From contig NZ_JAOTID010000015.1 in NCBI RefSeq assembly GCF_026163695.1, positions 84,367 through 148,366 on the forward strand: 64,000 nucleotides of DNA, written 5' to 3'. The position numbers and the translations under genes were made by a program. Source of the DNA: Shumkonia mesophila (GTDB taxonomy: Bacteria; Pseudomonadota; Alphaproteobacteria; Rhodospirillales; Shumkoniaceae). The notes below the pieces were generated by a model. It searched no databases, was not told the DNA's origin, and saw only the letters and a program-made list of their open reading frames with translations. The stretch's first letter is position 1. Each line of letters begins with the position of its first letter. Of this stretch, positions 51,112-60,544 are shown piece by piece.

Positions 51112-52093
51112 CGGTTTCGAAATCCCGGATCTGATGCGGCGCATAGGGCTCTTCCAGCCGCGCCATCTCCTCGGCCGTCAGGCTGATGTCCAGCGCCGTT
51201 ACCGCGTCCTCCAGCTGCGCCATCTTGGTGGCACCGACGATGGGGGACGTAATGCCAGGCCGGGCCAGTACCCAGGCCAGTGCGACCTGGGCCGGCGCCG
51301 CGTCGCGTTCCTTCGCCACCTCGACCAATCGCTCGGCGACGTCGAAATCGTTCGGCTGGAAGTAGAGCATCTTCGCGTAGGCGTCGCTTTCGGCCCGCGG
51401 CGTGGCGCCGCCGCCCTTCCGGTCGCGGTTGCCGGCCAAAAAGCCGCGCGCCAGCGGGCTCCACGGCACCACCCCGACCCCATCCTCGCGGCAATAGGGG
51501 ATCATCTCGCGCTCTTCCTCGCGATAGACCAGGTTGTAGTGGTTCTGCATGGCGACGAATTTGGTCCAGCCGTGCCGTTCGGCGGCGAACTGCATCTTGG
51601 CGAACTGGAAGGCGTGCATGCTGGAGGCCCCGATGTAGCGGGCCTTGCCGGCCTTCACGACGTCGTGGAGCGCCTCCATGGTTTCCTCGATGGGGGTCTC
51701 GTAGTCGAAGCGGTGGATGTAGTAGAGGTCGACGTAATCGGTGCCGAGACGGCGGAGGCTGGCGTCGATGGCGTCCATGACGTGCTTGCGGCCGAGCCCC
51801 TTGTCGTTGGGGCCGTCCCCCATCGGGTTGAACAGCTTGGTGGCGATGACCACCTGGTCGCGCCTGGCGAAATCCTTGAGCGCGCGGCCGGTCACTTCCT
51901 CGCTGGCGCCTTCGGCGTACATGTCGGCGGTGTCGAAGAAATTGATCCCCAGTTCCAGCGCCCGCTTGAAAAAGGGCCGGGCCTCGTCCTCGTCCAGCAC
52001 CCAGTCGCGCCACGAGCGGCGGCCATAGCTCATGCAGCCCAGGCACAGGCGGCTGACCTTCAATCCTGTCTTTCCGAGATTGACGTAAAGCAT
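51104..52093 (-). CDS. Aldo/keto reductase (copy 1)
   Basis: The 329-residue protein is a TIM-barrel NADPH-dependent oxidoreductase. The catalytic tetrad is complete: Asp and Tyr in [15 protein letters not shown], Lys in [12 protein letters not shown] and His in DLYYIHRFD. The cofactor loop near [20 protein letters not shown] is typical. Among aldo/keto reductases it resembles the YajO/AKR11-type group that start [20 protein letters not shown]. It shares length and most motifs with the second copy 0.8 kb away, so they are paralogues. It is divergent from the UPF0173 hydrolase gene. The substrate is unknown. Confidence 0.95.
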   Translation of the reverse strand: MLYVNLGKTGLKVSRLCLGCMSYGRRSWRDWVLDEDEARPFFKRALELGINFFDTADMYAEGASEEVTGRALKDFARRDQVVIATKLFNPMGDGPNDKGLGRKHVMDAIDASLRRLGTDYVDLYYIHRFDYETPIEETMEALHDVVKAGKARYIGASSMHAFQFAKMQFAAERHGWTKFVAMQNHYNLVYREEEREMIPYCREDGVGVVPWSPLARGFLAGNRDRKGGGATPRAESDAYAKMLYFQPNDFDVAERLVEVAKERDAAPAQVALAWVLARPGITSPIVGATKMAQLEDAVTALDISLTAEEMARLEEPYAPHQIRDFETAK

Positions 52094-52215
52094 GGGTCGT
52101 CTCCTGCGCCTGTCGGGGGAAGGGGGCCAATTTACCGAATTTGGCATTGACCGGCCGTTCTTCCACCATAATCTGGATGGCTGACGATGCAACGCATGAG
52201 GGAAGGAGGTCGCCC

Positions 52216-52908
52216 ATGGAGATCCAGTGGCTGGGGCATTCGGCGTTCCGCCTGACGGCCGAGGGCAAGACGGTGCTGATCGACCCCTACTTTTCCGGCA
52301 ACCCCAAATTCCCGGCCGGCGCCGAAAAGGGATTCGGCAAGGTCGACCACATCCTGGTCACCCACGGGCACGGCGACCATCTGGGCGATACGCTGAGCCT
52401 CGCCAAGGCGCATGGCGCCCAGGTCGTCTCGATCTTCGAGATCGCCCATTGGCTGGGCCAGCAGGGTTACGAGAATTGCGTGCCGATGAACATCGGCGGC
52501 ACGGTGACGGCGGGCCCCCTGTCCTTCACCATGGTCACCGCCCTGCACAGCGCGGGCTTTGCCCATGCCGACGGGCGCATGCTCTACATGGGCGTCTGCG
52601 CCGGCTTCGTCGTCAAGGCCGGCCGCTGGTCGGTCTACCACACGGGGGACACCGACGTGTTTTCCGACATGGCGCTGATCCAGCGGCTGCACGCGCCCAA
52701 CGTCGGGTTGCTTCCCATCGGCGGCCATTTCACCATGGACGCCCGGGGCGCGGCGCTGGCTTGCAATGAGTTCCTCGACCTCGAGGTCATCGTCCCCATG
52801 CACTACAAGACCTTCCCGGTGCTGGCCGGCGGCGCCGACGAGTTCAAGCGCCTGGTCAAGCGCGGCCGGGTCGAGGTCCTGGAGCCCGGCGGCACGCTCA
52901 CGCTATGA
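52216..52908 (+). CDS. UPF0173 metallo-beta-lactamase-fold hydrolase
   Basis: The 230-residue protein is a member of UPF0173, compact metal-dependent hydrolases of the beta-lactamase fold. It starts MEIQWLGHSAFRLTAEGKTV, has the metal motif THGHGDHLGDTLSLA, TALHSAGF with a further histidine, the YHTGDTDVFSDM aspartate and the GGHFTMDA and MHYKTFPVL histidines. The ATG follows ggaaggagg. It sits between two paralogous aldo/keto reductase genes and ends 4 bases before the convergent second one. The natural substrate of this family is not known. Confidence 0.94.
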   Translation: MEIQWLGHSAFRLTAEGKTVLIDPYFSGNPKFPAGAEKGFGKVDHILVTHGHGDHLGDTLSLAKAHGAQVVSIFEIAHWLGQQGYENCVPMNIGGTVTAGPLSFTMVTALHSAGFAHADGRMLYMGVCAGFVVKAGRWSVYHTGDTDVFSDMALIQRLHAPNVGLLPIGGHFTMDARGAALACNEFLDLEVIVPMHYKTFPVLAGGADEFKRLVKRGRVEVLEPGGTLTL

Positions 52909-52912
52909 TCGG

Positions 52913-53902
52913 CTAAGCGCCGCGGCCGGCCAGCTCGAAGCCGTAGACGGGGCGGGGTTCGTAGAGCTCTTCCAGGCTTTTCATGTCGTCCCCGTCGAGC
53001 CGGATGTCGAGCGCGGCGACGGCGTCCTCGACATAGCTTTCCTTGATGGCGCCGACCACCGGGGCGGCGATGCCGGGCTTGGCCAGCATCCAGGCCAGGG
53101 CGACCTGGATCGGCTTGACGCCGTGCCTGGCGGCGACCTTCTCGACCCGCTCGGCGATGGCGAAATCGAGATCGCGGTGGAACAGCTCCTGGGCCTTCCT
53201 GTCGGTCTGGGCGCGAAGCGATTCGGCCTTGCCCCGGCGGTTGGCGAAGAAGCCGCGGGCCAGCGGGCTCCATGGCGTCAGGCCGACCCCTTCCTCGACG
53301 CAGAAGGGGATCATCTCGCGCTCTTCTTCGCGGTAGAGCAGGTTGTAGAGATTCTGCATCGAGACGAAGTTGGCCCAGCCATGGCGCTCGGCCACGAAGC
53401 GCATCTTGGCGAACTGGAAGGCGGCCATGCTGGAGGCCCCGATGTAGCGGGCCTTGCCCGCCTTCACGACGTCGTTCAGGGCGTCCATCGCCTCCTCGAT
53501 CGGAGTCTGGGCGTCGAAACGGTGAATGACGTAGAGGTCGATATAGTCGGTCTTGAGGCGCCCAAGGCTGGCGTCGATGGACTCCATGATGTGCTTGCGG
53601 CTCAACCCCTCGTCGTTGGGACCGTCGCCCATGCGGCCACAGACCTTGGTGGACAGCACGACTTGGTGGCGCGGCGCCAGTTCCTTCAGCAGCGTGCCGG
53701 TGATTTCCTCGCTCAAGCCGGTGCTGTAGCGGTCGGCGGTGTCGAAATAGGTGATGCCGAGGTCGAGCGCCTTCCTGAACAGCGGCCTGGCCTCGGCCTC
53801 GCCGATGGCCCACGGCTGCCAGGCCGGGCTGCCGATCGCCGCGGTGCCGAAACAGATGCGGCTGACCTTGAGCCCCGAGCTTCCCAGGTTGACGTATTGC
53901 AT
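52913..53902 (-). CDS. Aldo/keto reductase (copy 2)
   Basis: The 329-residue paralogue of the reductase at 51104-52093 has the same tetrad: Asp and Tyr in YFDTADRYSTGLSEE, Lys in LSTKVCGRMG and His in YVIHRFDAQ. The segments KHIMESIDASLGRLKTDYID and [20 protein letters not shown] are shared with copy 1 nearly word for word. It is divergent from the EamA transporter gene. The two genes surround the metallo-hydrolase on opposite sides, consistent with a local duplication. Confidence 0.95.
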   Translation of the reverse strand: MQYVNLGSSGLKVSRICFGTAAIGSPAWQPWAIGEAEARPLFRKALDLGITYFDTADRYSTGLSEEITGTLLKELAPRHQVVLSTKVCGRMGDGPNDEGLSRKHIMESIDASLGRLKTDYIDLYVIHRFDAQTPIEEAMDALNDVVKAGKARYIGASSMAAFQFAKMRFVAERHGWANFVSMQNLYNLLYREEEREMIPFCVEEGVGLTPWSPLARGFFANRRGKAESLRAQTDRKAQELFHRDLDFAIAERVEKVAARHGVKPIQVALAWMLAKPGIAAPVVGAIKESYVEDAVAALDIRLDGDDMKSLEELYEPRPVYGFELAGRGA

Positions 53903-54053
53903 GGACACCCTCCGCGGATTGCTTCATTTTCGACGGCGCCGTACCGGTTGCCGCGGGCCCATGATAAGCGCCACGGGAGCCGCCGGCCAATCGAGTTTCC
54001 GCTTTCCGGGGGACGGAACTCAGAAGCCATCGACGGGAAGGCACGAGCCTATC

Positions 54054-54959
54054 ATGACAACAGGGGGAACGCCGTTTTTCCGCTTGTCCCAGGCCAGGCA
54101 GGGCATCGCCTGGATGCTGCTGTCGGTCCTGGTGGCGGCCGGCATGGACGCCACCGCCAAGTATCTGACCCAGTTCTACCCGGTGCTGCAGATCGTCTGG
54201 GCGCGCTATACCTTCCAGGCGGTCGTCGTGGTGCTGGCCCTGGCGCCGCGCCTGCCGGCCCTGGCGCGCACCCAACGGCTGGGGGTGCAACTGGCGCGTT
54301 CGGCGATGCTTCTGGGCGCCACCGTGACGTTCCTGTTCGGCCTCCAGAACATGCCGCTGACCGAGGCCAGCACCATCCTGTTCCTGGCGCCCCTGATCGT
54401 CACCGCGCTGTCGGTGCCGCTTCTGCGCGAACGGGTGGGGCCGCGCCGCTGGGTCGCGGTGTGCGCCGGCTTCGCGGGTGCGTTGATCATCATTCGGCCC
54501 GGCGGCGAGGCGTTTAACCTGTGGGCGGTTTTTCCGATGGCAACGGCGTTCCTCTACGCCCTTTACATGGTGACGACCCGCCATCTGAGTCGCACCGATT
54601 CGACCTTGACCACACTGGTTTACACAGCCTCGGTCGGGGCGCTGGTCATGAGCGTGATCGTCCCCTTTGTGTGGGTGCCGCTCGACACCAAGGGATGGCT
54701 GCTGCTGATCATGCTGGGGGGGATGGGCGGCGCCAACCATTTCGCCCTCATCCGGGCCTTCCGGGCGGCGGCGGCCGGGGTCGTCAGCCCATTCGAGTAC
54801 TCGCGGCTGATCTGGGCAACCCTGTTCGGTTATACCCTCTTCGGCAACCTGCCCGATGGGTGGACGGTGCTGGGTGCGGCGGTCATCGTCGGGGCCGGAC
54901 TCTACATCTACCGCCGGGAGGCGAACGCCGCTGGAAGCAGTGTCCTTCCGGGCGACTGA
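54054..54959 (+). CDS. EamA/DMT-superfamily membrane transporter
   Basis: The 301-residue protein has ten membrane segments arranged as two EamA repeats. Visible landmarks are GIAWMLLSVLVAAGMDATAK, the VQLARSAMLLGATVTFLFGL stretch, MPLTEASTILFLAPLIVTAL and in the second half GGANHFALIRAFRAAAAGVV followed by SPFEYSRLIWATLFGYTLFG. Members export metabolites such as amino acids or riboflavin; the substrate is not evident here. It ends 21 bases from the convergent HD-GYP regulator gene. Confidence 0.93.
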   Translation: MTTGGTPFFRLSQARQGIAWMLLSVLVAAGMDATAKYLTQFYPVLQIVWARYTFQAVVVVLALAPRLPALARTQRLGVQLARSAMLLGATVTFLFGLQNMPLTEASTILFLAPLIVTALSVPLLRERVGPRRWVAVCAGFAGALIIIRPGGEAFNLWAVFPMATAFLYALYMVTTRHLSRTDSTLTTLVYTASVGALVMSVIVPFVWVPLDTKGWLLLIMLGGMGGANHFALIRAFRAAAAGVVSPFEYSRLIWATLFGYTLFGNLPDGWTVLGAAVIVGAGLYIYRREANAAGSSVLPGD

Positions 54960-54980
54960 ATTGCCCTTGTCTCCGGCCCG

Positions 54981-56123
54981 TCAGCGTGACCCTTCGTCTT
55001 CCTGCGATTGATTGAAGACGTCGTCGAAGCGGTGCGCGTTCTGGCGGAACAGCTCGAGCAGTTGCGGATCGTAGTGGTCGGGGCGGGTGCGGTCGTCGCC
55101 TTCCAGGATGATGCGCACCACCTCCTCGTGGGACAGCGCCGACTTGTAGGGGCGCTGGGAGCGGAGCGCGTCGTAGACGTCGCAGATGGCGACGATGCGG
55201 GCGTTGATCGGAATGGCTTCGCCCTTGAGGTTGTTCGGATAGCCGCCGCCGTTCCAGCGTTCGTGATGGCAGAGCGCGATCTCGGCGGCGCACTTCATGG
55301 TCGGCTGGTGGGATACCGACAAGATGCGATGCCCGATGGCGCAGTGGCCCTTGATGGTGTCGAACTCCTCGTCGCTCAGCCGACCCGACTTCATCAGGAT
55401 ACGGTCGGGGATGCCGATCTTGCCGACGTCGTGAAGGGGAGCGGCCAACTCGATCTGGCGGCGCTGCTCCTCGGACCAGCCCAGCGCTTCCGCCAGGATT
55501 CCCGCATAGATGCCGATGCGCGCGTTGTGCGCCCCGGTTTCGGTGTCCCGGAACTCGGCGGCGACCGCCAGGTGGCGGGCGGAATCCTCGTCGGCGGCGT
55601 CGAGCAGGCCGGCCAGCGTCTGCGCCTCCGTGGTCTTGCGGCGCACCTGGCCCATCAACTCCTTCTGGACCGCCCGTTGCGAGCGGTGGCGATCATAGCG
55701 CTCGCCGGCCTGCTGCACGACGTTGAACAGGTGCGTGAAGTCGACCGGCTTCAACAGGAAATCCGAGGCGCCATGGCGCAGGGCGGCGATTGCCGAGGCG
55801 GTGTCGCCGTGTCCGGTCATGACCAGGAATTCGAGATCCGGCAGGTCGCGTTTGCGCACCTCGGCCAAGAGATCGATTCCCGACCGTCCCGGCATCTTGA
55901 GGTCGGAAAGCACGACGCCGATGGACTCTTCTTCCGTCGCCAGAATGGCAAGCGCGTCGTCCACGTTCACCGCTTCGAGACAGGAGAACCCCTTCAGCGA
56001 CAGGTAGCCGACGACGGAGGAGCGCACGATCGACTCGTCGTCGACCACCAGGACCTTGGCCGAGGAAATGTGGCCTCCCGAGGATTGCGTCGAGGTGCCC
56101 GTTCGAGTGCTGACAAACTTCAT
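54981..56123 (-). CDS. Response regulator with HD-GYP phosphodiesterase output
   Basis: The 380-residue protein has a receiver domain (residues about 22-140, phospho-acceptor D74 in VVLSDLKMPGRSG) and an HD-GYP domain. The latter has ETGAHNARIGIYAGILAEAL, LHDVGKIGIPDRILMKSG, HHERWNGGGYPNNLKGE and DVYDALRSQRPYK. HD-GYP proteins hydrolyse cyclic di-GMP. The signature here reads HHERWNGGGYP, with GGGYP where many active enzymes have GTGYP. It lies 67 bases downstream of the hybrid kinase gene and is probably its output partner in the same minus-strand signalling block. Confidence 0.94.
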   Translation of the reverse strand: MKFVSTRTGTSTQSSGGHISSAKVLVVDDESIVRSSVVGYLSLKGFSCLEAVNVDDALAILATEEESIGVVLSDLKMPGRSGIDLLAEVRKRDLPDLEFLVMTGHGDTASAIAALRHGASDFLLKPVDFTHLFNVVQQAGERYDRHRSQRAVQKELMGQVRRKTTEAQTLAGLLDAADEDSARHLAVAAEFRDTETGAHNARIGIYAGILAEALGWSEEQRRQIELAAPLHDVGKIGIPDRILMKSGRLSDEEFDTIKGHCAIGHRILSVSHQPTMKCAAEIALCHHERWNGGGYPNNLKGEAIPINARIVAICDVYDALRSQRPYKSALSHEEVVRIILEGDDRTRPDHYDPQLLELFRQNAHRFDDVFNQSQEDEGSR

Positions 56124-56190
56124 GGCCTTACCATCTTTGCCTGCCGGTTCGCCTGCCGTTCGGTCATCGGCGCCGGCCCTCCTTTGCCAC

Positions 56191-59100
56191 TCACGGTTTG
56201 GCATCCAGGGTTCGGCGGATGATCTGTCCCAGTTCGCTGGGCTCGATCGGCTTGCGAACCACTTCGTTGATGCCGACGGCCTTGTGCGCCAGGGCCGAGG
56301 CCGGCGGCGCGTAGCCGGTGCACAGAATGATTGGGATGTCGGGGCGCAGTTCGCGCAGCTTGCGGGCCAAGACGTCGCCCGTCATGTTCGGCATGACCTG
56401 ATCGGTGACGACGATGTCGAACTGGTCCGCCATCGACTGGAAGACCGCCAGCGCGGCGGCCGGGCTGGTTAGGGCTTCCACCTTGTATCCGAAATGCTCG
56501 AGATAGGTTCCGATCGACTGCAGGACCATCCGTTCGTCGTCGACCAGCAGGATGCGCTCGGTGCCGCCGAATTCGGTGCGGATCTTCTTGACGTCCTTGG
56601 CGGTTTCGACGCGGGCGCACGGCAGATAAATGCTGAACGTGGTTCCCTTCCCCGGTTCGCTCAGCACTTCGATGCCGCCGCCGTGGTCCTGCACGATGCC
56701 GTGGACGGCGGCCAGGCCGAGGCCGGTTCCGGCGCCGACCGGCTTGGTGGTGAAGAAGGGATCGAAGGCGCGGGCCAGGGTATAGGGGTCCATGCCGCAG
56801 CCGGTGTCGCCGACCCGGAGGCAGGCGTACTGCCCGGGGGCGAGGTCGTGGCCGGCGACGCCGATCGGCGCCGTCGTCACGATGCTCTCGACGCAGATGA
56901 TGATGGCGCCCGCCGTGTCTCCGATGGCGTCGGCGGCGTTGGAACAGAGATTGAGCAGAACCTGATGGATCTGCGTCGGGTCGGCCAGCACCGTCACCGA
57001 GTTTTCGGCCACCTGCCACTCGATAACGATGGTCGAGGGAATCGAGGCGTGGACGAGCTTCACGGCCTCATCCACGATGGCGTTCAGGCTGACCGGCTTC
57101 AGGTTGGCTTCGCGGCGCCGGCTGAAGGCCAGCAGTTGCTGGACCAGGTCCTTGGCGCGGTCGGAGGCGACCATGATCTGGTCCAGGTTGAACTGGACGT
57201 CGGCGTCGGGGTCCAGCTTCTCGATGGCGATCTGGCAATGGCCGAGGATGCCGGTCAGGATGTTGTTGAAGTCGTGGGCGACGCCGCCGGCCAGCGTGCC
57301 CACCGCTTCCAGTTTCTGGGCGTGACGGAGCTGTTCCTCCATCCGCCGCTTGTCGGTGGTGTCCTCGGCCACGCTGAGGAAGTTGGTGATGTCGCCGGAC
57401 GTGTTGATGATCGGGCAGATCGCGGTGGAGGACCAGAACAGCTCGCCGTTTTTGCGCCGGTTGCGCAGTTCGCCGCGCCATTCGCGCCCCGACATGATGG
57501 TGGTCCACATCTGGTCGAACTGCTCGGTGTCGGTATCCTCGGACTTGAGGAAGGCGGGCGTCTTGCCCAGCGTCTCGGCCGGCGTGAAGCCGGTGGTCTC
57601 GTAGAAGCGCGGGTTGGCGTATTCGATGATGCCGTCGAGATTGGTGATCAGGGTGGCGGCCGGGCTCTGTTCCACCGCCAGCGACAGCTTGCGGAGATTT
57701 TCTTCGGCCTGGCGGCGCTCGGTGATGTCGATGGCGACGCCGACGCAGCCGCGATATTCGCCGTTGCTGCCCAGCATTGGCTGGAACCGGAGCGCGAAAT
57801 AGCGGCCGGCGACGGAAGCGGTGGCGTGAACGGTGGCGCCATGCCGCGCCCGGTTGGCGGCATCGACGATCTCGGGATATTTGCCGTAGACGTCCGTGAC
57901 GCTGCGCCCGACCATGTCGTCCGGGTGCCCGCCCGGCGTGCCAAGCCCCATGCCCCGCGACAAGGTGAACTGACCTTCCGCGTCCATCGCCCACAGGGCG
58001 ACGGGGGCGGCGGACAGCACCGACTCGAGCGAAGCCTGGGCATCGCGCAGCGCCTCCTCGGTGCGGCGCAGGTCGGAGATGTCGACGGCGACCAAAAGCG
58101 TGCTGCCGTCGGGCGTGCGATGTTCGCGGATCTGCAGCCAGTCGGCGGTCCGCTGGAGCACGAACGGGCCGGCCGGTTCGCGATGACGATCCAGGCGCCC
58201 CCGAATCCACGTTTCCCGCTGTTCGGTATTGCCGTCGATCCGGCCGTTGGCGACGGCCTGGCGGATCATATCCTCGAAGCGAAGACCGGGCTTCAGCTTG
58301 ATCTCCGGGAGGATCTGCGACTGGTAGAGCTGATTCCACAGGACCAGCCGGTCGTCGGCATCGAACAGCGCAAAGGAAACCGGCACCGTTTCGATGGCGT
58401 CGAGGAACTGCCGGCGGACCAGGGTTTCGCGCTCCTCGGCGGCGACGATGGCGGTGATGTCGTTGCCGGTGCCGCGATAACCCAGGAACGCGCCGTCCGC
58501 CCCGAAGCGCGGCTTGCCGCTCAAGCGAATGACATGCAGTCCGCCGCCGCTGTCCTTTATGGAATACTGGAAGTCGCGGAAGGGGTGGCGGCCGGCCAGC
58601 ACTTCCTTGTGCGCCACCAGGTCGGCGGGGTGGATGATCGGATCGCCGGCCGTGAACGGCGATTGGCCGATGATCTTCTCTTTCGGCACGCCCACCAGTT
58701 CGAGAAACCGGTCGGACACGAACGCGAAGCAATTGTCCGGGTTGGTTTCCCACATCCAGTCCGAGCTGGCCTCGGCGAAATCCCGGAAGCGATCCTCGCT
58801 GTCCCGCAGCGCCTGCTCGGCGCGCTTTCTGACCGTGATGTCGTGGGCCACGCCTTCGATGCCGGCGATGTCGCCGTCCTCGTCGAAATAGCGGCGGGCC
58901 GTGGTCAGCGCCCACAGTTCGGTGCCGTCCCGATGACGAAGCATGACTTCGTACCCGTCCAGCTTGCCGCCGTTATCGTCCAGCAGCATCATCAGGTCGG
59001 TCGGTGTGCCGGGATCGGCGAAGAAGCTGGCGAAGTGGTGGCCCAGCATCTCTTCCGGGGCGAATCCGGTCAGATCGACGACCGAGGGCGACATCATGAT

Positions 59101-59970
59101 GATGCGTCCTTCGCGATCGGTGCGAAAGAAGGTGTCGACCATGTTGTCGAGGATGCCGCGCAGGTCCCATTCCGACCAGCGCAGGGCCTCCTCGGCCCGC
59201 TTTCTCTCGGTGATGTTGGTATGGGAGGCGCCGATGGCGGCGACGGACCCGTCGGGGCCGAGGATCGGGAACTTCACCACCATGTCCGTCTGCGGCAGGC
59301 CGTCGACGCCCACCGTTTCGTATTCGAATTCGGCGGGGCGTCCGGTCGCCAGAACGTCCTCGTCGTGATCGTTGAGGATGGCGGCGGTTTCCCGGCGGAA
59401 CAGATCGCGCAGGGTCTTCCCCTCGGCCTCCGCGGCGCTCAGCCCCTGCTGGCGTTCCCATTGCTTGTTGACGAGCAGCAGCCGTCCTTCGGTGTCCTTG
59501 ACGACGATGGCGGCCGGAGAGTTGTCGATGACGGCGCGAAAGCGGGCCTCGCTCTCGCGCAGCGCCCGCTCGACCTGGCGATGGTTCTGACGCGTGCGGG
59601 CCGCCTTCAGTTCGCGGACGAGAGCGGGAACCAGGCGGTCGAGACGACTTCTTTCGATACAGTCGTGAACGCCACCCGCCACCAGTTCCGCCGCAGTGGA
59701 GGCGTCGGCGGTGGCGGAAACCAGGATGAACGGAACGTCCTTGCCGGCTTCCTGATAGGTCTGGAAGACGGGGGCGCCGCCGAAAGGCGAATGGTCGTGG
59801 TCTGCGACCACGGCGTCCCATTCGCCGTCGGCGAGGGCCTTGCGGAAGGCGTTTCTGCTGGTGACGCGGTGGACGGTCGGAGCGAAGGGGCCCTTTTCCA
59901 GCGCATGAAGCAGTTCCTCCGCGTCGGCTTCCGATCCCCCCACCAGAAGAACGCTGATCGGACTGTTCAT
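56191..59970 (-). CDS. Hybrid sensor histidine kinase with six PAS domains and two receiver-like domains
   Basis: This 1259-residue soluble protein opens with a receiver-like domain (residues about 5-125) in which the early acidic pair is degenerate (LLVGGSEAD), so it may not be phosphorylated. Six PAS domains follow (starting near 140, 262, 390, 520, 645 and 770, several introduced by ALR.SE...R). The transmitter has H899 in GTLAGGVAHDFNNILTGILG, an N box NLCSNAADAIG and the G box VGDTGCGMD with GAGTGLGLAAVHGI. A C-terminal receiver has LLVDDERMV and VVTDQVMPNMTGD. Its H box resembles the HDFNN class of cytoplasmic hybrid kinases. It is encoded between CheW and the HD-GYP regulator. Confidence 0.95.
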   Translation of the reverse strand: MNSPISVLLVGGSEADAEELLHALEKGPFAPTVHRVTSRNAFRKALADGEWDAVVADHDHSPFGGAPVFQTYQEAGKDVPFILVSATADASTAAELVAGGVHDCIERSRLDRLVPALVRELKAARTRQNHRQVERALRESEARFRAVIDNSPAAIVVKDTEGRLLLVNKQWERQQGLSAAEAEGKTLRDLFRRETAAILNDHDEDVLATGRPAEFEYETVGVDGLPQTDMVVKFPILGPDGSVAAIGASHTNITERKRAEEALRWSEWDLRGILDNMVDTFFRTDREGRIIMMSPSVVDLTGFAPEEMLGHHFASFFADPGTPTDLMMLLDDNGGKLDGYEVMLRHRDGTELWALTTARRYFDEDGDIAGIEGVAHDITVRKRAEQALRDSEDRFRDFAEASSDWMWETNPDNCFAFVSDRFLELVGVPKEKIIGQSPFTAGDPIIHPADLVAHKEVLAGRHPFRDFQYSIKDSGGGLHVIRLSGKPRFGADGAFLGYRGTGNDITAIVAAEERETLVRRQFLDAIETVPVSFALFDADDRLVLWNQLYQSQILPEIKLKPGLRFEDMIRQAVANGRIDGNTEQRETWIRGRLDRHREPAGPFVLQRTADWLQIREHRTPDGSTLLVAVDISDLRRTEEALRDAQASLESVLSAAPVALWAMDAEGQFTLSRGMGLGTPGGHPDDMVGRSVTDVYGKYPEIVDAANRARHGATVHATASVAGRYFALRFQPMLGSNGEYRGCVGVAIDITERRQAEENLRKLSLAVEQSPAATLITNLDGIIEYANPRFYETTGFTPAETLGKTPAFLKSEDTDTEQFDQMWTTIMSGREWRGELRNRRKNGELFWSSTAICPIINTSGDITNFLSVAEDTTDKRRMEEQLRHAQKLEAVGTLAGGVAHDFNNILTGILGHCQIAIEKLDPDADVQFNLDQIMVASDRAKDLVQQLLAFSRRREANLKPVSLNAIVDEAVKLVHASIPSTIVIEWQVAENSVTVLADPTQIHQVLLNLCSNAADAIGDTAGAIIICVESIVTTAPIGVAGHDLAPGQYACLRVGDTGCGMDPYTLARAFDPFFTTKPVGAGTGLGLAAVHGIVQDHGGGIEVLSEPGKGTTFSIYLPCARVETAKDVKKIRTEFGGTERILLVDDERMVLQSIGTYLEHFGYKVEALTSPAAALAVFQSMADQFDIVVTDQVMPNMTGDVLARKLRELRPDIPIILCTGYAPPASALAHKAVGINEVVRKPIEPSELGQIIRRTLDAKP

Positions 59971-60049
59971 GGTGTTTGTCCCCACCGCACGATCCGCCGT
60001 CCTACTGCCTGGGATACGGTTGCGCTTTTCCTGGTCTGATTCCAGGAGA

Positions 60050-60544
60050 TTAGTTCGACCTCGTCTCTCCCACTTCGAACAGCTTTTCGACGTTCAGCAC
60101 GATGAGGAGCTGGTTCTTGAGACGATAGATGCCCTCGGAGAAGTCGCGCCACAGCGGATCGATGGTGGCCGGGTTCTTCTCGTACTTGTCGCCCGGCACT
60201 TCCATGACCTCGCCGACGGCATCGATGAGCAGGGAATAGAGGTTGCCGCCATGCTCGACGACGACGTTCATGCCCGGCTTGTCGTCGGGCCGGGGCGGCA
60301 GGGCCAGGCGCTTGCGCATGTCGATCACGGTGACGATGCGGCCCCGAAGGTTGATGGAGCCGGCGATCACCGGATCGGCCAGGGGAATGCGCGCCACGTC
60401 ACGCGGGCCCAGCACGTCCTGGACGGTCAGCACCGGGATGCCGAACCACTGCCCGGCAATGGTCAACGTCACGTACTCCCGCGTTTCGCGTTCGATGGCC
60501 GTCGCCGCCGATGTCTCCGCTTTCACCGCCGTCCGCGCGTTCAT
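60050..60544 (-). CDS. cheW: Chemotaxis coupling protein CheW
   Basis: The 164-residue protein is a single CheW domain after a 25-residue leader. Landmarks are EYVTLTIAGQWFGIPVLTVQ, the DVLGPRDVARIPLADPVIAG segment, GSINLRGRIVTVIDMRKRLA and SLLIDAVGEVMEVPGDKYEK. CheW links receptors to CheA. Its ATG overlaps the CheA stop (ATGA), so the two are translationally coupled. The hybrid kinase gene starts 79 bases further on. Confidence 0.96.
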   Translation of the reverse strand: MNARTAVKAETSAATAIERETREYVTLTIAGQWFGIPVLTVQDVLGPRDVARIPLADPVIAGSINLRGRIVTVIDMRKRLALPPRPDDKPGMNVVVEHGGNLYSLLIDAVGEVMEVPGDKYEKNPATIDPLWRDFSEGIYRLKNQLLIVLNVEKLFEVGETRSN